Source of the DNA: Gp13-AA77 sp036521995
Lineage (GTDB): Bacteria; Acidobacteriota; Terriglobia; UBA7540
Assembly (NCBI GenBank): GCA_036521995.1
Contig: DATDGR010000173.1
Coordinates: forward strand, 1 to 17,932
Direction of reading: 5' to 3'
Length of the DNA stretch: 17,932 nucleotides
A program made the position numbers and the translations under genes. Shown here in pieces: positions 1 through 5,190 of the stretch (its first letter is position 1; each line of letters starts with the position of its first letter). The notes beneath the pieces are model-generated. The model saw nothing but the letters and a program-made list of their open reading frames with translations. It had not been told where the DNA came from and ran no database searches.

Positions 1-1
1 C

Positions 2-373
2 TTCTTTGAAGACTTTAAGATGGACTTTCAGGAGATCATCGCGGGCTCGGTGGGCAAGGACAATACCTTTGGGACGGTGGTGGGCAAGTTGAAGAGCGGA
101 CCGCTGACTTATTGCCGCGTTTCCACCGACGATTTACGCGGCAAGATGCGGGCTTACTGCGGCGAAGGAGAAATCACCGATGACCGGCCTCAGAGCTTCG
201 GAGGCTACGGCGTGGTGCGCATTCCGCGCCTGCAAAGCCTGCTGCAGTACATCTGCTCGAACGGCTTCGAGCACCATGTGGCCGTGAACCGCAGCCACTT
301 CGGCCGGGCCGTTGCCGAGGCGCTCGGCAACTACAAGGGCTGGGAGGTTTACCGTCACCTGCCAGACGAGTGA
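2..373 (+). CDS. L-fucose/L-arabinose isomerase family protein, C-terminal part (5' end outside window)
   Basis: The open frame runs in from the left edge (Phe-Phe-Glu-Asp-Phe-Lys before the first Met at 20), so only about 123 C-terminal residues are visible. They match the C-terminal domain of L-fucose isomerase-like ketol isomerases as I know them: a 'GPLTYCRVSTDD' strand, a 'GEGEITDD' turn, a Gly-rich 'GGYGVVRIP' segment and the near-terminal 'GFEHHVAVNRS' motif with its adjacent histidines. Family members interconvert aldoses and ketoses (fucose/fuculose, arabinose/ribulose) in the cytoplasm using a divalent metal; the metal-binding residues lie mostly upstream of this fragment. Substrate cannot be decided from this piece. 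The gene converges on the cytochrome gene, with 28 bp between the two stop codons. Confidence 0.85.
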   Translation, partial: FFEDFKMDFQEIIAGSVGKDNTFGTVVGKLKSGPLTYCRVSTDDLRGKMRAYCGEGEITDDRPQSFGGYGVVRIPRLQSLLQYICSNGFEHHVAVNRSHFGRAVAEALGNYKGWEVYRHLPDE

Positions 374-401
374 TCTTCCCTCGCGAACGTCACGGCCCGG
401 C

Positions 402-1565
402 CTACGGCGAAGGCGGCTTGTCGGCCGGAGCCGCCGGTTTGGGCGGCTCAGCGAACTTCGAATCTTCGATCGGAACGTTCGACTGCACTTGTTCAATCTG
501 GATCGTAAACCGTCCGCCCGGGCGCGCGATGGTCCACCTGAATGGAATCTTAACGCCGTCCGCCTCACGATAGTCCGCATAGTCAATCCGGGTGGGGTTG
601 CGGCCTAGCGGAGTTTCCGCGAAGCGCAACTGGCGCAACAGCAGGCCGGATTCCTGGTCGAAGTAGAGCCTCACAGGCGGCTGGCCGGGCGTGATACCGA
701 TCAGCACATAAGCTTCCTTGTCACCTATCTTATCCGGACGCCCTGCGCGAAGCTGCTGGAATACTTGCTTGGCGTCGGCGGCGAAGTAGAAGTCGGCGTC
801 GAGCTTCATGGCGTCAAGCTCAGCGCCGCTGATCTCTCGCGCTGGCCGCCCCATGTTGGCGAGCCAACCCACCTGACCGTCATAGGCCGTGTAGCTCTCT
901 CCCTGTGGCATGTGCATGATCGCGACACGCTTGTCCGGCGCTTTGGCATAAACTTCGGCCGGCATCGCGTGGCCCATAAACGTGATGTTTCCTTTTTCCG
1001 CGCGGGTCGAAATTTTGTGCAGCGCATCCGTGCCTCCGACCGACTGCACGTACTTGTCGAGCACCTGCTCTGCCGTGGGTCCCGCCGGCGCAGACGCGGC
1101 CGCGCCGCCAGGCGCCCCAGCCATTCCGGGCGGCTCAGGCTTCGGCTCTTCATCGGAGATGATGGGTGTGCTCGCCGGATCATTCGAACCGTGATGGCAG
1201 GTGTAGCAGGTAACCTCGCGATGGCCGTCGAAGTTGTCCTTATTGATGGCCATCATCATGGTGATCATCTTGCGTGCGGTCTTCTTGGTTTCTTTGTCGT
1301 CTTTGTCGAATGCGTTCTGCACGTGACAGAAATCGCACTCCACGCCGAGCGAGGCCGAGATGAACTGCATCGTCGGAATGATCTGATCGGCCGGGACGTC
1401 TTTCAGGATCTGGATATTCTTGAACTGCTGCGCCGCCGTTTTGGAACCGCCGCCTGCCGGGGACGCTTGACCGGCCTCCGCGCCCAGTCGGCGGGCGGAA
1501 ACAGTCGCGAGGGCTAAGCCCAGCATCGCCGCAATCACCAAGATTTGTTTCGGTTTACCGCTCAT
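402..1565 (-). CDS. Di-haem cytochrome c (reaction-centre cytochrome subunit-like) with C-terminal LolA-like domain
   Basis: 387 residues. Residues 1-24 form a signal peptide or anchor (Lys-rich start, then 'ILVIAAMLGLALATVSA'). Two haem-binding motifs follow, CDFCH at 77-81 and CYTCH at 120-124. Met66 ('TMQFIS') and the Met103-105 cluster ('MMMAIN') lie where reaction-centre tetrahaem cytochrome subunits place axial Met ligands. This is the two-haem version common in non-phototrophic Acidobacteriota. A Pro/Ala/Gly linker (about 138-163) leads to a second domain (about 165-370) of beta-rich sequence resembling LolA-type lipoprotein-carrier folds. The protein probably acts as a periplasmic electron carrier or sensor; the partner is unknown. 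The start is supported by GGGAGG four bases before the ATG. No other photosynthesis gene is visible. Confidence 0.85.
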   Translation of the reverse strand: MSGKPKQILVIAAMLGLALATVSARRLGAEAGQASPAGGGSKTAAQQFKNIQILKDVPADQIIPTMQFISASLGVECDFCHVQNAFDKDDKETKKTARKMITMMMAINKDNFDGHREVTCYTCHHGSNDPASTPIISDEEPKPEPPGMAGAPGGAAASAPAGPTAEQVLDKYVQSVGGTDALHKISTRAEKGNITFMGHAMPAEVYAKAPDKRVAIMHMPQGESYTAYDGQVGWLANMGRPAREISGAELDAMKLDADFYFAADAKQVFQQLRAGRPDKIGDKEAYVLIGITPGQPPVRLYFDQESGLLLRQLRFAETPLGRNPTRIDYADYREADGVKIPFRWTIARPGGRFTIQIEQVQSNVPIEDSKFAEPPKPAAPADKPPSP

Positions 1566-1596
1566 TCATCCTCCCAGAGCCCGAAAATAGGTCCCA

Positions 1597-1636
1597 AGTA
1601 TAGTACCGGAAGGCTTTCCTTCCTGGAAGCCAGGAA
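1597..1636 (-). promoter_or_regulatory. Candidate promoter and inverted repeat upstream of the cytochrome gene
   Basis: On the minus strand TATACT (1602-1597) forms a good -10 box about 32 bp before the cytochrome ATG. The position expected for a -35 box has no consensus; instead it overlaps a perfect inverted repeat, TTCCTGG-aag-CCAGGAA (1620-1636). A missing -35 box replaced by a symmetrical site suggests factor-dependent transcription. The role is inferred. Confidence 0.4.
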
Positions 1637-1654
1637 TCATCGCACCAGTCATCC

Positions 1655-1702
1655 TACCTCGAGGTATCAGGATAGGTTCTGACGAATCGACCAGCCTCGA
1701 GG
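1655..1702. repeat. Two CCTCGAGG palindromes between aminotransferase and cytochrome genes
   Basis: The perfect 12-bp palindrome TACCTCGAGGTA lies at 1655-1666 and its 8-bp core CCTCGAGG recurs at 1695-1702, 38 bp away centre to centre. The first copy is flanked by ATCC and GGAT, extending the symmetry. Both lie upstream of the cytochrome gene, the second close to the aminotransferase stop. They could be binding sites for a dimeric regulator; function is not shown. Confidence 0.4.
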
Positions 1703-1716
1703 TTTCTCCCCCACGA

Positions 1717-2994
1717 CTAGCTCGGGCGGGCTTCCAGGTGAGCCAGTAGCTTGTGGACTCCATCGCTGAAGGCACCGCTAGGGTTGATCAGACTAAGCAC
1801 GAAATGGCCTTCGGACGCGAATCCGTAGAAGTGGCCGGGGTGGACCAGAACGCCGTCCGTGCGCGCCACTTCAACGGACAGCTCGTCATCAGCCAGTTGT
1901 GCTTCTTCAACCGGCGGGCCCTGTTGATTTGAACCCCTTACGGAGCGACTTGGCGCCAAGAGCCTGAGCACGGCGTACCATCCTCCCTCAACCTGAAGCC
2001 GCGAAACCTGCGAATCGCAACCGAGCTGCCGGTCGAGCTCCGCCAGGTTCTGCCGCACGCGAAGCATGATCTGGGGCTGAAGAACGCGGCGCGTTTCGAG
2101 CAGATCAGGGAGCGCTGAGGCCACCGGCCCGCTCACCGAAAGATACGTGTCCGCAATGATCTCCAGACGCGCCAGGGCGCGGGCGCGGACCTCCTGCGGG
2201 CCGCTTACCACAATCCAGGCCAGCTTCATCTGCGGCAACGCCGCGATCTTCGATAGGCCGCTCAGTGTGAAACTGGGGGCGGACTCGAGACCAGCGTGGC
2301 TTCGGGCCCGATTTGACGCGGTGCCCTCTTCAGGACTCGCGGCCGCCGCGAAATCGTAGTCCAGGAAGACCTCGTCGGCAATCAGGGCCAGATTGTGGCG
2401 GACACAAAGGTCCACCAGTCCAGCGAGTTGATCATCGTGCACGAAAGAGCCGGTGGGATTGTTGGGATGTACCACCACCAACGCGCGCGGAAAATGAAAT
2501 GTGCGGTCAGCGCCGCCAAGGCGCGCCGCCAGCTCCTCGAGATCAATTCGCCAGCCGGCGGCATCGTAGGTCAGCGGATATGGGATGATCTCGAGGTCGC
2601 TCAAGCCGGCGAGGAAATCGAACAGCGGGTAGCTAGGTTGCGGCACGAGGACCGCATCGCCCGCGTCAGCGAGCAGCCGGAAGAGATAGGAATAAGCCTC
2701 GCTGGTGCTCGCGGTGAGAAAGATCTGCTCAGGATCGAGCACCACGCCGCCCTCGGCATAGTAAGCTGCCACCGCCCGCCGAGCGGACAGAAGGCCGCGC
2801 GGGTCCGGTTGGTACGAAAGAGCCTCGGAGCTCGCAAGCGCCCGCAGAATCGCGTCGGAATCGTAATGGAAGCCGCAGCGCGTGGGGTTGGATTCGGTCA
2901 GATCGAGCACCGGCAGGCCCCGATGGCGGCGGCTCTCGATCTCGCGCGTCAGCGCGTTTGGTTCGAGCGGCCATTCGGTGCGGCGGGCAAACAT
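1717..2994 (-). CDS. Pyridoxal-phosphate-dependent aminotransferase, class I/II
   Basis: 425 residues of fold-type I aminotransferase. Visible landmarks are 'SNPTRCGF' (35-42), 'TASTSEAYSYLF' (94-105, phosphate-binding region), 'HPNNPTG' (176-182), 'IADEVFLDY' (205-213, with Asp207 expected to pair with the pyridine nitrogen) and 'SGLSK' with Lys249 as the likely Schiff-base lysine. Such enzymes move an amino group between an amino acid and a 2-oxo acid in the cytoplasm; specificity cannot be read from the sequence. The ATG has CAGGGTGAT six bases upstream. The gene starts 36 bp after the exported hypothetical gene ends, so the two may be co-transcribed. A low-complexity insert near residues 214-240 (Ala/Ser/Glu) lies between the Asp and Lys motifs. 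Confidence 0.92.
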   Translation of the reverse strand: MFARRTEWPLEPNALTREIESRRHRGLPVLDLTESNPTRCGFHYDSDAILRALASSEALSYQPDPRGLLSARRAVAAYYAEGGVVLDPEQIFLTASTSEAYSYLFRLLADAGDAVLVPQPSYPLFDFLAGLSDLEIIPYPLTYDAAGWRIDLEELAARLGGADRTFHFPRALVVVHPNNPTGSFVHDDQLAGLVDLCVRHNLALIADEVFLDYDFAAAASPEEGTASNRARSHAGLESAPSFTLSGLSKIAALPQMKLAWIVVSGPQEVRARALARLEIIADTYLSVSGPVASALPDLLETRRVLQPQIMLRVRQNLAELDRQLGCDSQVSRLQVEGGWYAVLRLLAPSRSVRGSNQQGPPVEEAQLADDELSVEVARTDGVLVHPGHFYGFASEGHFVLSLINPSGAFSDGVHKLLAHLEARPS

Positions 2995-3030
2995 GAAAGA
3001 TCACCCTGAAGGGGAATCGGCCGAGCGGAG

Positions 3031-3684
3031 TCAAGGAGTCGGACTCGGTGAAGCTGGCGGTGATGAAGGAGCGGCGGCCGCCGGAGGGGATTTGGGCTTC
3101 AGAACCTCCGTGAGCTTGCAGTTGTAGTAAGGAAAGAACGACCCACCGGGCGGCGCCACCTCAACCGTCTCGCTGAAGTAGCGGGGGCCGAGGCGCGAAA
3201 TCACATGTCGAAAGAGCCAGCCGGGCGGCGGATTCGCACCGCCTTCAGGATCAAAGCGGATCTGGGCATCCGTGACGCTGACGTGGTACTCGGTGATGAA
3301 ACCTGTGCTCGAAAAGGCCCGCAGCGTAAAGCCCGACCCTGAAGTGCCGGCGTTCAGGAACCCGGTCCAACTTTCATGAACCGCGGGGGCGAGGTTGCCA
3401 GCGGGCAGCGTGATGTCCTCCGAGATTCGAACGAAGCGCTTGTCCAGCGCATAAGAGAGCGTGAGTTGGACGGTGCCGTCAGTTTCCTTGCCGGTTCTTG
3501 CGTCCACCGTGTGGCCCGCCCAATCACCCATGATCCATTCGAGCGCGGAAAAGTCGGGTCTCGGAGGCAGGGGAATGGTGTAGGTCGTCGGAGCTTTGTC
3601 GCCTTGCTTTCCGGCCGCTGTCAGGAGTACGGCAGGAAGCATCGCGATCAAGATAACCATCCAGCGTGAACGGTAGCGAAGCAT
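3031..3684 (-). CDS. Exported hypothetical protein, lipocalin-like
   Basis: An open frame extends up to a TTG at 3786, but the ATG at 3684 gives a protein (217 residues) that begins directly with a signal peptide: basic 'MLRYRSRW' then hydrophobic 'MVILIAMLPAVLLTAAG'. The mature part opens with 'FSALEWIMGDWAGHTVDARTG', a pattern common in small calycin/lipocalin-like beta-barrel proteins, followed by alternating beta-type sequence and a Pro/Ala/Ser-rich tail of about 20 residues. I do not recognise a named family and assign no function. The SD before 3684 is weak; ATG 3660 is an alternative start. The aminotransferase follows after 36 bp on the same strand. Confidence 0.65.
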   Translation of the reverse strand: MLRYRSRWMVILIAMLPAVLLTAAGKQGDKAPTTYTIPLPPRPDFSALEWIMGDWAGHTVDARTGKETDGTVQLTLSYALDKRFVRISEDITLPAGNLAPAVHESWTGFLNAGTSGSGFTLRAFSSTGFITEYHVSVTDAQIRFDPEGGANPPPGWLFRHVISRLGPRYFSETVEVAPPGGSFFPYYNCKLTEVLKPKSPPAAAAPSSPPASPSPTP

Positions 3685-3896
3685 GCCAGGACCCAGGTTC
3701 ACCAAATCGAGACCATGCTCACCGCCGCGTGAGCCGACTGATGGTGCTTCGGCATTATAGCCAAATCCCGGCTTTGAGTCTTCCAACCGTCACTCGATTT
3801 CCCCTGTCGCGACCCTCGGCGGCCCAAGCGCAGCTAACCTTGGCCGCGTTGAGGTGTGAAGTCTCCCTGACTCCGACGGCGCTTATGACAAGTGAA

Positions 3897-3908
3897 TACT
3901 ATATAGTA
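3897..3908. promoter_or_regulatory. AT-rich 12-bp perfect palindrome upstream of the exported protein gene
   Basis: TACTATATAGTA is a perfect palindrome inside an AT-rich island (about 3890-3930) in otherwise GC-rich DNA. It lies in the 282-bp gap between the leftward STGPRT-family gene and the leftward exported-protein gene. On the minus strand it contains TATAGT, which could serve as a -10 box, but no good -35 box is correctly spaced. A promoter with an overlapping operator is possible but unproven. Nothing else stands out in 3685-3966. Confidence 0.35.
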
Positions 3909-3966
3909 AATAATCTTCTGACCATAATGGCCTTCCAGCCCCTCCAACTGAACCCTTGGATCGATG

Positions 3967-4731
3967 TCAGTCTGCCGGTGAAGATGGCCCTTTCTGAGCT
4001 TCCTGCTCACCCCGGTTGACCCCCTCTTTTCCCCGGCTCATTGACCGGGAGGATAAACCGGTAAGTTCCTTTATTATCTGTAACATTCCGGCTTTGAACG
4101 TCATTTCCTCCCCAGCGCCTTCGGCGGCCTGGCTTATCCACCACTCCGACGCCAGCAGTAGCCTTCCCCAGGCCGTCAACGGCCCCTGGTTCGGACGCCA
4201 TACCCGCCCCAGCGAAGACTGCACCATCACCCGCGCGTCCATGGGCCGTTTTCCGTCCCACCAGCGGGGCGGATCGGCCTCGCGGCCCGGCGATCCCCGG
4301 CGGCACCGGACGCTGACCGTTACGGTCACGCGCCACCCCGGCCGCCGAAGCCGCAGCCTCCAGGGTTCGGGCAGCCAGCCCTGATGCTCCGCCACGGCTG
4401 CCCGGAAGTCAGGGGTGCGCACACCTCGCTCGCATTGCCGTTTTCGCCGCCACGCCCACGCGGCCACCTGCATCACCCAGCCGATCTCCCGAGGCTCGGG
4501 CGCCATGGCGTAATAGAGCGAGGTGAAGAGGCGGGCAAACTCGAGCTGCTGGGGAAGGCTGGCGCGGGCCAGGGTCTCCATCAGCCAGCGGGAGCGCTGT
4601 CCATGATCGAGAGCGTTTAGGATCACGGCCTGCTTGCCGCGGACGGTGCGGGGTCCGGTGGACTTCTGGGCGTTGCGGCGATTGGCTTCGAGGAAAGCGG
4701 AGGTGAGACGGGGGGAGCGGCGCAAAGGCAT
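3967..4731 (-). CDS. Uncharacterised 'NAQKSTGPRT' family protein
   Basis: 254 residues. The N-terminus carries the hallmark block 'ANRRNAQKSTGPRT' followed by 'GKQAVILNALDHG' (residues 16-44), which I recall as recurring, often in many copies per genome, in Acidobacteria and Planctomycetes with no known function. The next part is helical ('LPQQLEFARLFTSLYYAM', then a Trp/Arg-rich stretch). The middle and C-terminus are basic and low in recognisable motifs. There is no signal peptide or membrane segment. The ATG at 4731 is preceded by AAAGGGG about seven bases upstream and by a strong predicted promoter. High Arg/Lys content would suit nucleic-acid binding, but that is a guess. The C-terminal tail (about 230-254) is Glu/Gly/Ser-rich and may be disordered. 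Confidence 0.7.
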   Translation of the reverse strand: MPLRRSPRLTSAFLEANRRNAQKSTGPRTVRGKQAVILNALDHGQRSRWLMETLARASLPQQLEFARLFTSLYYAMAPEPREIGWVMQVAAWAWRRKRQCERGVRTPDFRAAVAEHQGWLPEPWRLRLRRPGWRVTVTVSVRCRRGSPGREADPPRWWDGKRPMDARVMVQSSLGRVWRPNQGPLTAWGRLLLASEWWISQAAEGAGEEMTFKAGMLQIIKELTGLSSRSMSRGKEGVNRGEQEAQKGPSSPAD

Positions 4732-4768
4732 GAGAGCCCCTTTCCAGCCCAGCTCCGGTCTGAACCAT

Positions 4769-4814
4769 TAAGTAGCTAACTTACCAGTATAAGAGGCAGG
4801 AGCCGCGCTGTCAA
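4769..4814 (-). promoter_or_regulatory. Strong sigma70-type promoter with operator-like inverted repeat for the STGPRT-family gene
   Basis: Reading leftward, TTGACA (4814-4809) is separated by exactly 17 bp from TATACT (4791-4786), one mismatch from full consensus. The predicted start site is near 4779, within the inverted repeat TAAGT-agcta-ACTTA (4769-4783). Such placement is typical of repressor operators. The promoter call is strong; the operator role is inference. Confidence 0.75.
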
Positions 4815-4872
4815 AGGGATTTTGTTGAAGCAGGTACCCGCTGTCCACTGCCAGCGTCGATTCGGCCTGAAA

Positions 4873-4911
4873 CGGCGACATGAAAGGCGATGTCGCCGCC
4901 ACCCGCGGGTG
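4873..4911. repeat. Adjacent palindromes (REP-like): 9-bp stem-loop plus perfect 12-bp palindrome
   Basis: CGGCGACAT (4873-4881) and ATGTCGCCG (4890-4898) form a perfect 9-bp stem with an 8-base loop. One base later CACCCGCGGGTG (4900-4911) is a perfect 12-bp palindrome. They sit exactly at the left boundary of the DUF932-like gene remnant. Compact paired hairpins next to a truncated gene resemble interspersed palindromic repeats or recombination scars; genome-wide copy number is unknown. Confidence 0.5.
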
Positions 4912-5079
4912 CACGACCTCTACTTCGAGCCGCCTTTCGAAGAGTTCAAGCCTCGAACTGTGTGGAGCCTATCGAACGCCTTCACGTCAGCGTTCAAGGA
5001 GCTGGATCCTATCCCGCAGTTCAAGGCAACGGCAAAGCTCGGCAGTTTTCTGGATGGCCGCTTCAAAGGGAGCTTCTAG
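4909..5079 (+). pseudogene. 3' remnant of a phage/plasmid-type gene (DUF932-like C-terminus)
   Basis: From about 4909 to the TAG at 5079 the + strand encodes a well-formed C-terminal segment: 'VHDLYFEPPFEEFKPRT', 'WSLSNAFTSAFKEL', 'PIPQFKATAKLGSFL'. The 'RT.WSL.NAFT' pattern is what I remember from the C-terminus of DUF932-type plasmid/phage proteins (from memory, not searched). Upstream of it the frame is arginine-rich nonsense arising from the palindromes at 4873-4911, and there is no SD-led start. So only about 56 C-terminal codons of a once larger gene (family usually around 250-350 residues) survive. It is probably not translated. Confidence 0.5.
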
Positions 5080-5094
5080 ATCACTTACTGGGGA

Positions 5095-5117
5095 CGGGCA
5101 CGAGCTTCCCGTGCCCG
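5095..5117. repeat. Perfect 8-bp stem-loop downstream of the ADOP gene
   Basis: CGGGCACG (5095-5102), 7-base loop, CGTGCCCG (5110-5117). It lies 74 bp beyond the leftward ADOP stop codon and just past the remnant gene's stop. There is no following T-run on either strand, so it is not a standard intrinsic terminator. The GGGGACGGGC at its left edge recurs, inverted, in the hairpin at 11265-11286, suggesting a dispersed repeat type. Confidence 0.5.
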
Positions 5118-5127
5118 ACTCCACAAA

Positions 5128-5142
5128 TCACGAAGTTCGTGA
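5128..5142. repeat. 15-bp palindrome TCACGAA-g-TTCGTGA
   Basis: A perfect inverted repeat with 7-bp arms around a single central base, midway between the stem-loop at 5095-5117 and the ADOP stop codon. It could add to transcript 3'-end structure or be a protein-binding site. No functional evidence is visible. Confidence 0.4.
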
Positions 5143-5190
5143 ATGTCTCGGTGCTTATTCGGTCGGGGGCGTCAGTTTCAGGCTTCGCGG

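Noticed and set aside
765..1517. 250-codon plus-strand open frame over the cytochrome gene
   Set aside because: It is antisense to the haem-motif-bearing gene; composition is that of a shadow frame.
2395..3009. Plus-strand open frame antisense to the aminotransferase
   Set aside because: No domain, no SD; the opposite strand carries all PLP-enzyme motifs.
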